In this document: positions 53,010 through 63,400 of the stretch, in pieces
Layout: every line of letters begins with the position of its first letter
Numbering within the stretch: the stretch's first letter is position 1
NCBI GenBank assembly: GCA_016708315.1
Contig: JADJGC010000023.1
Span: forward strand, 1 to 64,000
DNA length: 64,000 nucleotides
From: a bacterium
GTDB taxonomy: Bacteria > Zixibacteria > MSB-5A5 > CAIYYT01
Reading direction: 5' to 3'
The notes under the pieces: generated by a model
Database searches by the model: none
What the model was told of the DNA's origin: nothing
What the model saw: only the letters and a program-made list of their open reading frames with translations
Position numbers and translations under genes: made by a program

Positions 53010-54610
53010 TTCATATTCTCCCGTTCAGCCGCCAGAATTGGTTGAATCCGTCGAATCTCTTCGAAAATGCTGCTCCCCCATCCATAGATGTTGTTGGCGG
53101 TCACAAGTCGGCGCATACGAGTCATTCGTTCACGTCGTTCGGTCTCATTCATTACCAGCGCCGCATAAAATGAAGAAGCAACCTCATCCACGTCGTAAGG
53201 ATTTACTTGGATTGCATCGATTAGCTCGCGTGCCGCTCCGGTGTATCGCGAAAGCAATAACACTCCATCACCGTCTATGCGCGAGGCGATGAACTCTTTT
53301 GCGACAAGATTCATTCCGTCGTGGACCGAAGTCACGAGGAGCGTGTGCGCCAACTGATATGCTGCAAGGACTGTAATGTAGTCGTGATGACCACGAAGAA
53401 ATCTAATCGGTATCCAGCGAGCAGTTTGGTACTTCTGATTGATTTCGTCGACAAGCGTTTCAACCTTGGAATCCAAACGACGATATTTGTCCACACCAGA
53501 TCGGCTGGGAGCGGCGAGCTGCAAAAGTGTCACTTTACCGTGCAAATCGGAGTTCTCGCCAAGTAGCTGGTCGAAGGCTCGAAGTCGCTCCGGGATACCC
53601 TTGGTATAATCGAGGCGATCGACTCCGACAAAGAGCGTCTGGCCAGCTTCTGCAGATTCAATTTCGTGAAGAATTTCTTGAGCTCGGCGCGAGATCGCTT
53701 CACTTCCGGAATCGATGGCGATTTGACTGATATCAACGCTGATAGGAAACGGTCGCACGAATGTCATCTTTCCGCCTCGGAATATTCTGAAGTGTTCGCG
53801 ATCGACTCGCGATTCAATGACAGAATCAACAGTATCGAGAAAATTGTTGCAGTGGTATTGGATGTGGAACCCGAGAAGATCATTACCCAAGAGTCCATCC
53901 AACAGTTCTTCACCCCACGGCATTATTCTGAAAGCTTCAGAGTTTGGCCATGGTATGTGCCAAAAATGCACCAGCGTAAGATCGGGACGGTGATTCTTCA
54001 ACATGCGCGGGAGCAAGGCAAGGTGATAATCCTGTATGAAGACGATGGCCGGATCGGGTCCAACTTCCTCAAGGACAGCAGCGCAGAATTTCTCATTTAC
54101 TCTACGGTAAGTTTCCCAATCGGCACGAGAAAAGGTCGGTCGTGCATAGGCGATGTGACAGAGGGGCCAAATTGCATTGTTGGCTACGCCGTCATAGTAC
54201 CCGAGTTCATCCTGACTCGTTAACCAAACCCGGCGAAGGGTGTACTTAGGATCATGTTTAGGTACAACCACCCGATCGTATCTATCGACGACTCGTCGAT
54301 CGGCAGAACCAGAACCGTGGGCAATCCAGGTCCCGTTGACAGCGCCCAGGATTGGCTCGAGCCCAGTAACCATGCCGCTTGCCGGACGAATCTCCCGGTA
54401 GCCGGTGCCGAATGATTCGTGGATTATCGGTTCCCGGTTGGAAACGACTACCAACTTCGATCCGTCGGCCACGTCGCGGATTATTCTCGCCAGTGACGAT
54501 GAGTCGACCAGAGTGTTGTGGTGCTCCGAGCCAATGCGGCTAGACTCGATTCGCTCCGGAATCTCGATCAAGTCGAGTGGTGAGTTTCTGTCGTCGTCTG
54601 TGTTTCTCAT
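53006..54610 (-). CDS. otsA: Trehalose-6-phosphate synthase
   Basis: A 534-residue GT20 enzyme that joins UDP- or GDP-glucose to glucose-6-phosphate. KLVVVSNREP, TGLEPILG, IQDYHLALLPRML and HFWHIPWPNSEAFRIMPW, VDRLDYTKGIPERL and VTSVHDGMNLVAKEFI are characteristic and cover donor and acceptor sites. About 50 extra residues precede the core and have no domain. GAGGAGG lies six bases before the ATG at 54610; the longer frame is not needed. It is the first gene of the operon. Confidence 0.95.
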   Translation of the reverse strand: MRNTDDDRNSPLDLIEIPERIESSRIGSEHHNTLVDSSSLARIIRDVADGSKLVVVSNREPIIHESFGTGYREIRPASGMVTGLEPILGAVNGTWIAHGSGSADRRVVDRYDRVVVPKHDPKYTLRRVWLTSQDELGYYDGVANNAIWPLCHIAYARPTFSRADWETYRRVNEKFCAAVLEEVGPDPAIVFIQDYHLALLPRMLKNHRPDLTLVHFWHIPWPNSEAFRIMPWGEELLDGLLGNDLLGFHIQYHCNNFLDTVDSVIESRVDREHFRIFRGGKMTFVRPFPISVDISQIAIDSGSEAISRRAQEILHEIESAEAGQTLFVGVDRLDYTKGIPERLRAFDQLLGENSDLHGKVTLLQLAAPSRSGVDKYRRLDSKVETLVDEINQKYQTARWIPIRFLRGHHDYITVLAAYQLAHTLLVTSVHDGMNLVAKEFIASRIDGDGVLLLSRYTGAARELIDAIQVNPYDVDEVASSFYAALVMNETERRERMTRMRRLVTANNIYGWGSSIFEEIRRIQPILAAERENMK

Positions 54611-55283
54611 GCCGAGCCTCCTCAGCAAATGACAATCGCCAACGCTTGAGCGTTTCGCGTTGCCGGAGTTTCTTCGGATGTCGTCCGTAAACAGACTTTA
54701 CTATCAAAGTGCTTGTAGGTCGAGCAATGCACACACTTCAGAGTGGTGCGATTACAGTTTCAAGAAGAGAATTCACTTTGTAACTTCGATTTCGCCAGCG
54801 CGCTTGAAATAAGTCGCAGTCAAAGTTGGCGATTAGTATTGCTCTATTAGGTATATGCTTCGGGTTCCCAATTCGTTTGAGTGATTTGTAAGCTACACGC
54901 ACAGAGTCTATTGACACCTGCCACTGTGTGACTGCAATCAGCAAGATACGATGTGGCACAATCGCGCGCATTTCATGGTGAAACGTGCGCAAGCAGCGAG
55001 GTGAATGGCCATTGAACAACTTAAAAGCCAACTGGCGGAGATGAGAGGCAACAGTATGCCAGTTGTTACTTGTGAAGATGACCTCATTTGCGAGAGTCCT
55101 GCGCTCAAGAGAAAACCGCATGGGACCTGACACTCGAGCCTACGCAATCGTCTGTCAACTTGCTGATTGAATGGCGAAGTTACCTGCGAAGTAATTTCTT
55201 GGAATCCCGCGTACCAACAGGTAGATTTGCGAACAGATTTTGGGCACTTTGCTCTAAGGATCGCTGATGCAGGAGGTGATTTG
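54611..55283. other. Long divergent intergenic region, trehalose operon and carbonic anhydrase
   Basis: About 670 bases between divergent genes. No convincing gene is present. A tiny frame at 55006-55134 (MAIEQLKSQLAEM...) has only a crowded ribosome-like site and cannot be supported. A small hairpin AACGC / GCGTT sits near 54640. No clear sigma-70 promoter for otsA is found, so control may use an alternative sigma factor. Confidence 0.5.
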
Positions 55284-55937
55284 ATGAAATATCTACCGCA
55301 GTTGTTTGCCAATAACCGAGAATGGGCTAAGAGAATGACGGCGCAGGATCCCGAGTTCTTTCGTCGATTGGCAGCGATTCAATCTCCGGAGTATCTTTGG
55401 ATTGGCTGCTCGGACAGCCGCGTTCCGGCAAATCAGATTACGGGGCTCAATCCGGGAGAAGTATTCGTCCATCGCAACATTGCCAATATTGTAGTAGCGG
55501 ATGACACAAATTGCCTGGCGGTTATCCAATTCGCAGTTGACGTACTGAAGGTCAAGCACATTATCGTGTGCGGGCACTATGGCTGCGGCGGCGTAAAGTC
55601 GGCGCTACTTGGTGAGAGTCACGGCATCGTAGACGATTGGCTGGTGCATATCCGAGATATTCAGGTTAAGCACACCGCGACACTGAGCCAATACCCGAGT
55701 ACAGAGAAACGATGGAACCGTCTTTGCGAACTCAACGTCATAGAGCAGGTCGTGAACATCTGTCAGACGTCAATAGCTCGAGATGCTTGGAGCCGCGGAC
55801 AACAACTCGACATTCACGGTTGGATCTATGATCTGCAGGACGGACTACTGCGCGATCTGGAGGTGTCATTGGATGATCCAAACAGAATGAAGCAGGTCTA
55901 CTCGGAAGCGATCGACAAGATTCGTCATTCCGCCTAA
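55284..55937 (+). CDS. can: Beta-class carbonic anhydrase
   Basis: A 217-residue zinc enzyme that interconverts CO2 and bicarbonate. The zinc and catalytic motifs CSDSRVPANQI (Cys and Asp-Arg pair) and CGHYGCGGV (His and Cys) are intact. AGGAGGTGA just upstream makes ATG 55284 the clear start, removing 39 in-frame codons. It is followed within four bases by a convergent gene. In other bacteria it supplies bicarbonate to carboxylases, including carbamoyl-phosphate synthase. Confidence 0.95.
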   Translation: MKYLPQLFANNREWAKRMTAQDPEFFRRLAAIQSPEYLWIGCSDSRVPANQITGLNPGEVFVHRNIANIVVADDTNCLAVIQFAVDVLKVKHIIVCGHYGCGGVKSALLGESHGIVDDWLVHIRDIQVKHTATLSQYPSTEKRWNRLCELNVIEQVVNICQTSIARDAWSRGQQLDIHGWIYDLQDGLLRDLEVSLDDPNRMKQVYSEAIDKIRHSA

Positions 55938-55941
55938 TTTC

Positions 55942-56445
55942 TCAATCGAGAGGTTTCTTAGTCTTCCCTACCCAATCCGGTGCGGAATCAATTCGCTGCC
56001 TGAGCAACAAGTTCAGTTGCGCCGTATGGTGCTGAACGTGCCGCATGCTGTAGAGCATCAACTCGACATTGGATAAGCCTGGACGTTTTGATCCGCAGGG
56101 TTGATGAAGATTCTCATCGGTCAATCCTTGAACGGCAATGCGACACTTGTTGCGACCGTATTCCAGGTAAGTCAGCAACTCTGCTGGAGTATATGCTCGA
56201 GCGGGTATGACACCGGCAGGGTCAAGCTCTTCCAAACCGAAGGGAGCAGGCGGTGCGAACTCCTTGCCGTCTTCTGTAAAGTAGAAATCGAGCCAAAAGA
56301 GCGTATGCGAAGCAATGTACCAGAATTCGGATGGTTCGGAGCGCTCGCCCCAAACTTCGGGAGGACACGCGCGAATGGCGTTCTCGAGCATGTCGATACT
56401 GGCGCCGGACTGCTGCCAGAGAGTTGTTTTCCAAGCTGTAAGCAT
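55942..56445 (-). CDS. DinB-fold putative metal-dependent protein
   Basis: A 167-residue four-helix DinB/YfiT-like protein. The three metal His expected of the fold are in ASHTLFWLDFYF and RHVQHHTAQLNLLLRQ. AAGGAG lies six bases before the ATG. DinB-fold proteins often act as thiol transferases or in detoxification; the role here is unknown. It is convergent with the carbonic anhydrase and stands alone. Confidence 0.82.
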   Translation of the reverse strand: MLTAWKTTLWQQSGASIDMLENAIRACPPEVWGERSEPSEFWYIASHTLFWLDFYFTEDGKEFAPPAPFGLEELDPAGVIPARAYTPAELLTYLEYGRNKCRIAVQGLTDENLHQPCGSKRPGLSNVELMLYSMRHVQHHTAQLNLLLRQRIDSAPDWVGKTKKPLD

Positions 56446-56632
56446 TAGTAACTCCTTTGTAATCAGTTATCCTCCCGTACTATGGCGGCAATTTGCGTAT
56501 TTGTCAATCGCATTTGAACCGCCTGCAGCTGCCAAATCGTTTGCGCGAATGTCCACGATTCGGTAAGTTGATTTAAGGTGATTGCACATAAAATCGCGCC
56601 GGCACACCCGGAGCACGTCAATAGAGGTCAAC

Positions 56633-57580
56633 ATGGGAATTAGAAGAGATTTAATGGCTGGGCTGGTCGCCGTGGCGGCATTGGTGTTCTTATTCAGTTG
56701 CGGCAAGAAAGAGAACGAAGGAACGCAGCAGCAAGGGCCGGGGGCGAAGTTCACTATTGGCGTTTCGTTGCTGACGCGGACTCATCCGTTCTATCAAGAT
56801 CTTGAGGCGGGACTTCAGGAAGCTGCGAAGGCAGCGGGCTTTGAACTGCTGATTAATGCCGGAGAATTTGATGTCGCCAAGCAGAAGGATCAAATACAAG
56901 ATTTCATTGTACGCAAGGTGAATGCAATTATTGTTTCGCCGTGTGACTCGAAATCGATTGGCACATCAATCAAAGCAGCTAACGATGCAGGTATTCCGGT
57001 GTTTACGGCAGATATTGCCTGCCTCGCCGAGGATGCCAAGATTATCACACATGTAGCTTCCGACAATATTGAAGGCGGGCGATTGGCGGCACAAGCTGTG
57101 GCACAGGCAATCAATGGCCGCGGTAAGGTTGCGATTATCGACCATCCCGAAGTTGAGTCCGTGATCCAGCGGGTCAAGGGATTCGAAGAAGAAATTGCTA
57201 ATTATCCAGATATCGTTGTTGCTGCGAAGCTTTCTGGCCGAGGCATGAAGGATCAGGCCTTTAAAACAACAGAAGACATATTGCAGTCGCATCCCGACTT
57301 GGCTGCGGTGTTCGGAATCAACGATGACTCGGCTCTTGGTGCCCTGGCGGCGATTGAGAAAGCTGGCAAGCAAAGCAGTGTCAAGATCATCGGATTCGAT
57401 GCAGTTCCGGAAGCACGGGCGGCTATCAAGGACGGCAAAATCTTTGCTGATGTCATACAACGACCGCATGAAATCGGATTGAGGACAATAGAAGCAGTCA
57501 AGACGTATTCTGCCGGCGGAACCGTTGAAGCGATGATACTGATCCCTTGCGCACTGTTTACGCAAGCCGATGCTCAATAG
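56633..57580 (+). CDS. Sugar ABC transporter substrate-binding lipoprotein
   Basis: A 315-residue periplasmic binding protein of the ribose/galactose (RbsB-like) class. It is a lipoprotein (LFSCGKK). GVSLLTRTHPFYQDLEAGLQEAA and FEIVIAN-like ELLINAGEFDVAKQ, then VNAIIVSPCDSKSIGTSI, with the hinge and second lobe later. AGAGGT precedes the ATG at 56633. It overlaps the ATPase start by 11 bases. The sugar is unknown; a mannosidase downstream makes mannose-type sugars a reasonable guess. Confidence 0.9.
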   Translation: MGIRRDLMAGLVAVAALVFLFSCGKKENEGTQQQGPGAKFTIGVSLLTRTHPFYQDLEAGLQEAAKAAGFELLINAGEFDVAKQKDQIQDFIVRKVNAIIVSPCDSKSIGTSIKAANDAGIPVFTADIACLAEDAKIITHVASDNIEGGRLAAQAVAQAINGRGKVAIIDHPEVESVIQRVKGFEEEIANYPDIVVAAKLSGRGMKDQAFKTTEDILQSHPDLAAVFGINDDSALGALAAIEKAGKQSSVKIIGFDAVPEARAAIKDGKIFADVIQRPHEIGLRTIEAVKTYSAGGTVEAMILIPCALFTQADAQ

Positions 57581-59057
57581 CGATTCTTGTCTCTTGCGCA
57601 TGTCGGGGATACGTAAGACATTCCCCGGCGTCATCGCGCTCGAAAGTGCAACATTTGACCTCGAGAGCGGCGAAGTGCATGCTCTGGTTGGAGAAAATGG
57701 TGCCGGCAAAAGCACGCTTATAAAGATTCTCACTGGAGTGCAGCATCAAGACAGCGGCACAATCGAGCTGTATGGCTCTCATGTAACCTTCAATTCACCA
57801 CTGGATGCACAACAAGCTCTGCTTGCCACCATCTATCAAGAATTCACTTTAGTTCCTTCCTTGAGTGTTCGTGCAAATTTGTTCCTCGGACGAGAGAAAT
57901 CTCGGGCAGGCTTTCTCAACGAGCGAGAAGAAGCCTCGAAGGCAAAAAGGATCCTGGCGAAACTGGGACTCGCGATTGATGTTGAGACTTCCGTTTCAGA
58001 ACTGACAATTGCACAGCAGCAGCTGGTTGAAATCGGTCGCGCGTTAGCGAGCGATGCCAAGATACTGGTCATGGATGAACCAACAGCAGCACTTACACCA
58101 ACCGAAGTGAGAGCGTTGTTCGTCGTCTTGCGAGAATTGGCGGAACAAGGCATCGGAATGATCTTTATTAGCCACCGCTTGGACGAAATATTCGAGATTG
58201 CAGACCGGATTACGGTTCTGCGCGATGGAGCAACCATCGAAACACGGGCGGCTTCAAATTTCACCCGGCGTCAGCTAATTGAACTTATGGTCGGGCGCAA
58301 CATCGAGGAAGAATATCCCAAAGTGAAGACCGAACCAAAGACAGAAGGCCTTGAAGTTCGCAATTTGAAAGGCAGCATTGTCCAAGATGTATCGTTCACG
58401 GCAAATCGAGGCGAGATTGTAGGAATTGCGGGATTGATGGGTGCAGGACGAACGGAAGTCGTACGAATGATTTTTGGCGCAGACAAACTTGAGAATGGAA
58501 CGATTTCGCTCGATGGCAAGAAAATTAAAGCAAGTTCGCCCCGCGAAGCGATCGCCCAAGGAATATGTCTTCTGACCGAAGACCGCAAAGCACAGGGATT
58601 GATACTGCGAGCGGCTGCAAAAGACAATTTTGCACTTCCCAATCTCAAGTTATGGTCGGTCCTTGGCTTCATCGACAAAGCCAAAGAGTTGAGCCGCTTT
58701 CAAAAACACGTGGCGAATCTCAAAATTCGCATTTCTGATGCGGAACAACTTGCCGAGAATCTTTCCGGAGGCAATCAGCAGAAATTGCTGGTTGCGAGGT
58801 GGCTGGAGACGAATTCGCAAGTCGTGATATTTGATGAGCCAACACGCGGCATCGATGTTGGCGCGAAATATGAGATGTATTTGCTCATTGGCGAGTTGGC
58901 GCTACAGGGGAAGGTTGTGATTGTGGTGTCTTCGGAGCTGCCGGAGTTGCTCGGCATTTGCGACCGAATACTTGTGATGAGAAGGGGTCGTGTTGCCGGC
59001 GAGATTACAGACGTAAGGACAGCGAAACAGGATGATGTTATGGCATTGGCTGTTTGA
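57570..59057 (+). CDS. Sugar ABC transporter ATPase, two nucleotide-binding domains (RbsA/MglA-like)
   Basis: A 495-residue fused double ATPase. The first domain has Walker A GENGAGKST and the Walker B region KILVMDEPTAALTPTE; the second has a degenerate Walker A GLMGAGRTE, the signature LSGGNQQKLLVARWL and Walker B VVIFDEPTRGIDVGA. This is the standard form for ribose- or galactose-type importers. It lies between the binding protein and the permease and completes the importer. Confidence 0.93.
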   Translation: MLNSDSCLLRMSGIRKTFPGVIALESATFDLESGEVHALVGENGAGKSTLIKILTGVQHQDSGTIELYGSHVTFNSPLDAQQALLATIYQEFTLVPSLSVRANLFLGREKSRAGFLNEREEASKAKRILAKLGLAIDVETSVSELTIAQQQLVEIGRALASDAKILVMDEPTAALTPTEVRALFVVLRELAEQGIGMIFISHRLDEIFEIADRITVLRDGATIETRAASNFTRRQLIELMVGRNIEEEYPKVKTEPKTEGLEVRNLKGSIVQDVSFTANRGEIVGIAGLMGAGRTEVVRMIFGADKLENGTISLDGKKIKASSPREAIAQGICLLTEDRKAQGLILRAAAKDNFALPNLKLWSVLGFIDKAKELSRFQKHVANLKIRISDAEQLAENLSGGNQQKLLVARWLETNSQVVIFDEPTRGIDVGAKYEMYLLIGELALQGKVVIVVSSELPELLGICDRILVMRRGRVAGEITDVRTAKQDDVMALAV

Positions 59058-59086
59058 GATGAAGAGAGCGATTCGAGCACAAATCA

Positions 59087-60434
59087 ATGAGCAATGATAG
59101 AACAACCCGTCGGTCGCGAATCAAGAGATTGATTTCAGACTATGGCATGCTCGGTGTCCTTTTGCTGCTGTGTGTTTTATTCTCTTTGCTCACGCTCGAC
59201 GAACAATTTCCGGTCGGAGCTGCGGCCGCAGAATCAGTCTATGAGTCACATCTTTCACCCGCAGGGTCATCGACATTCATCATTGCTGTCGGCGCGGGTA
59301 CTGTGCAGGACAGCAGTTTCACACTGGAGTTGTCAAAACGGCTGCCCAGCGCAAAGCTTGGCATCTTTAACGGCAGCCCCCAAGAGATACGGGCATTCTT
59401 AGAAAACTCAGTAGATACTTCGGGTACCAAGTTGGTGATTGCGACAACTAATGCGGTAGCCCCTGTCGTGTTGGCAATCAAATCGCAAGTGCCGTCGCTT
59501 CAATCTGCTGAAATCGTATCTCCCCTATCGCGACGCTGGCCGACATTCCTTTTGGCCGAGAATATTCGCAATGTTGCCAATCAGATCACGGTCATCGCGA
59601 TAATTGCCATCGGCATGACGATTGTGATTATCACCGCAGGAATCGATCTCTCGGTCGGGAGCCTAATTGCGTTGTGCGCTGTGATCGTAACCTGGCTGAT
59701 CGGGCAATGGGGGGCTGAGTCGGCGGGAGCAAGTGCAATGCTTGTTGCGGCATTGATAGGAATTGTTCTTTGCGGAGTGGTTGGAGCGTTCAGCGGAGTG
59801 ATGATTACACGTTTCAAGATTCCTCCGTTTATTGCGACGCTCGCGATGATGCAAGTCGCGGCAGGAATCGGCTACATCATATCACAAGGGCGGCCTATTT
59901 ATCAAATCCCAGACAGTTTCATCTGGCTCGGACGAGGCGTGGATCCACTATTCGGGATACCAACCGCGGTAATTCTGATGGTTGTGTTATATGCTATCGC
60001 CCATGTAATGATGTCGCGAACGACGCTGGGGCGCTATATCTATGCGGTTGGCGGTAATCCCGAGGCTGCCAGGCTGGCGGGAATCAGGGTGAATGCAATT
60101 CTGCTTTTCGCATACACGGTTTGTGCAATGCTTGCCGGACTTGGCGGGGTTTTAATGGCTTCCCAACTCAAGAGTGGTGCGCCGACATATGGATTGTCGT
60201 ACGAATTGTATGTCATCGCCGCTGTCGTTGTCGGCGGGACAAGCCTTTCCGGCGGCGAGGGACGAATTCTTGGGAACGTTGATCGGGGCATTGATAATCG
60301 GCGTGATCCAGAATGGTATGAATCTCGTGAATGTCGAGAGCTACACCCAGAAGGTTGTGCTTGGACTCGTCATTCTCGGGGCGGTATTATTGGACAGGCT
60401 GAAACAGCGGCGGATGGCATCGGTGCGGACTTGA
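59087..60434 (+). CDS. Sugar ABC transporter permease with extra periplasmic domain, frameshifted
   Basis: A RbsC-type permease. After the first span (VLLLLCVLFSLLTL, about 21-40) comes an added periplasmic domain of about 110 residues (SSTFIIAVGAGTVQDSS... to VATTNAVAPVVLAI..), then the normal spans with GMTIVIITAGIDLSVGS, PPFIATLAMM, GRYIYAVGGNPEAARLAGI and GGTSLSGGEGR. The frame then breaks at GGG 60272-60274; omitting one G gives GTLIGALIIGVIQNGMNLVNV and a normal C terminus ending at 60434, for about 448 residues. A one-base consensus error is the likeliest cause. The added domain has an alternating sheet-helix pattern and may be a second binding lobe. Confidence 0.88.
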
Positions 60435-60487
60435 GTCGTGATTAACTTGATGTTTTAGATTTTTGCTTTACTGATAGGGATGGAATT

Positions 60488-63400
60488 ATGACCAATCACA
60501 AACTTTTGCAAGCTGTCACATTGACGCTTTTGCTGTTCACCACGACTTTCGCGCAGGCAACAGATTCCAAACAGCCCGAGTTGAAGGTTGTTGCAACGGC
60601 GCATCTCGACACGCAGTGGCGCTGGACGATTCAGAATACGATCAATGAATTTGTGCCGCTGACATTTCGCGAGAATTTCAAGCTGATGGATATCTATCCG
60701 GATTACGTCTTTAGCTTTGAGGGTTCGTTCCGTTACAAGCTCTTTCGCGAATACTACCCGGATGAATATGCGAAGCTGAAGAAGTATGTCGATTCGGGAC
60801 AGTGGCGCGTTACCGGAAGCTGGGTTGATGCGGTGGATGTCAACATTCCTTCGTTCGAGTCGCTGGTGCGACATAACCTGTACGGCAACGGATTCTACAA
60901 GAAGGAGTTCGGCAAGACGAGCCGCGATATCTTTCTTCCCGATTGCTTCGGGTTCGGTTACGCATTGCCCTCGATAGCTGCGCATTGCGGGTTGAAGAGC
61001 TTCACCACACAGAAGCTCACCTGGGGCTCGGCAGTTGGTGTGCCGTTTGATATCGGGCTCTGGCAGGGAGTAGACGGTTCGAAGATCATCGCAGGATTGA
61101 ATGCCGGGGACTATACGGGCAAGATCAAAGGCGATCTTAGCCGCGACACGACATGGCAACGCAAGATTGCGACCTCGGGCGAGACGACCGGAATACACGC
61201 GGGCTACACCTATTTTGGCACAGGCGACACAGGCGGATCACCTGAATCGTTGTCGGTCGATTGGCTGCAGAGATCTATCAAGAGTGATGGGCCGATCAAG
61301 GTCTCTTCTGTCGGCGCTGACGATCTGGTGGATTTGGTGAATACTGTCGATCAAAGTAAGCTGCCGACCTACGACGGCGAGCTGTTGATGACGCGACATG
61401 GCGTGGGATGTTACACCTCGCAGGCAGCGATGAAACGCTGGAACCGCAAGAATGAGCTATTGGCGGATGCGGCCGAGCGCGCTTCGGTGATAGCGCATCT
61501 GACGGCCGGTGTTCCCTATCCAACGGAGTATCTGCGTGAAACCTGGGAGAGATTCTTATGGCATCAATTCCACGACGATCTCACAGGTACGAGTATTCCG
61601 GAGGCGTACGAGTTTTCGTGGAATGATGAGATATTGTGTCAGAATCGGTTTGCGGCGGCACTGGAGAGTGCCATCGGAGCAGTCTTCTCTGGATCATCCG
61701 AAAATAAGGAGCACTACCTAACCGTATTTAATCCGTTGGCAATCCATCGTTCTGACGTGGTTGAGCTCGCATTCCCCGAGATGAGGTCTTGGTTCTACCA
61801 CTTCTATGGTCCCGACGGACTCGAAATTCCTACCCAGACTACAGCCAATGGCAAAAGTCAGATTCTTCAGGTAGGAGTTTCGCCGATTGGATTTATCCAG
61901 CTGACAAATTTAATGAATCACGATCCGAAGTCCGTCGATTCCGACTTGAAGGTATCTGAAAATTCGATTGAAAATTCCCGATACAAAATCGCAATCGATC
62001 CGGACGGAAATGTCGCTTCAATATTTGATAAGAAACTCAAACGAGAACTGTTATCGGCACCTGTACAATATCAACTACTCTTCGACAAACCGCGTCAGTG
62101 GCCAGCTTGGGAGATTCAATATGAGGATATTATCATACCTCCGCGCGCCGTCCTCAAAGATCCAGTGGAAATCAAAGTCATCGAAAGCGGTCCGGTACGT
62201 GCGTCAATCGAGATTCTTCGCAAGACCGATGCTTCGACTTTTAAAACCACTATCAGCCTCGTCGCCAACAGCGATCGCATTGAATTCAAGAACGAGATCG
62301 ACTGGTACGAAAAGGAGACGCTGCTTAAGGTCGCTTTCCCGTTGACCTGTGCCAACGATAGCGTGACTTACGACCTCGGACTGGGAGCAATCAAGCGCGG
62401 ACTTAATACAAAGCAGAAGTACGAAGTGCCCGGTCACCAGTGGGCGGATATGACCGACCCGTCGGGCGAGTACGGCGTGGCAATATTGAACGACTGCAAG
62501 TACGGCTGGGATCATCCAGAAGCGGGAGTACTGCGCTTGACCTTGATTCACACACCGGGCGTATTCGAAAGCTGGAATTGGGTTGGTGACGAGAAGTCGC
62601 AGGACATGGGACATCACGAGTTTACGTTTGCGATCTGCTCTCACAGTGGCGACTGGAGTGATTCCGACATTCCTGAACAGGCGGCACGGCTTAATCAGCC
62701 TTTGGTAGCGTTCGCAACCGACAAGCATCGCGGGACGCTTGGTCGAGAGTTTTCACTGCTGAATGTCGATGCCAAATCTTCAGGCGATAATGTGTTCGTC
62801 AATGCAGTCAAAATGTCAGAAACGGGTGATGAACTGATTGTTCGAGTCAAAGAAACCAAAGGCAAAGCGGCAAATTCCACTAAGATCAATTTCGCATTTC
62901 CGATTGAGTCGGCACGCGAAGTCAACGGTTTTGAAGACCCGGTCGGCACCACATTGTTTCATGATAGCTCGCTGGAATTCTCGTTGACACCGTACCAGCC
63001 GAAAGCGTTCGCGGTGAAGCTAAAGACCGACCCGGCGGACGACCTGCCTCCAGTCAAGTGGCAGCCGGTGGTGCTTCCTTACAATCTCGACGCCATCAGC
63101 CTCGACAGTGATCGCAAGGACGGCAATATCGACGGCAAGGGGAATAGTCTGGCAGGAGAACTAGTTCCCGATACACTTTTATACAATGGCGTGTCTTTTG
63201 TGATGGGACCGAAGAAGGCGGGTGAACTGAATGCAGTTTCCTGCAACGGGCAAACGCTCAAACTGCCCAATGGAGACTATAACGAGCTGCATATCATAGG
63301 TTGCTCGGTTGGCGGCGCGATCGGAAGCACTTTTGCAATTGACCGATATGAGGAGTTCAAGATCTGGCTGCAGGACTATGTTGAACCACTTGGACAATGG

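Noticed and set aside
60455..61198. A 247-codon minus-strand frame over the start of the mannosidase
   Set aside because: Antisense to the GH38 zinc and nucleophile motifs; shadow frame only.
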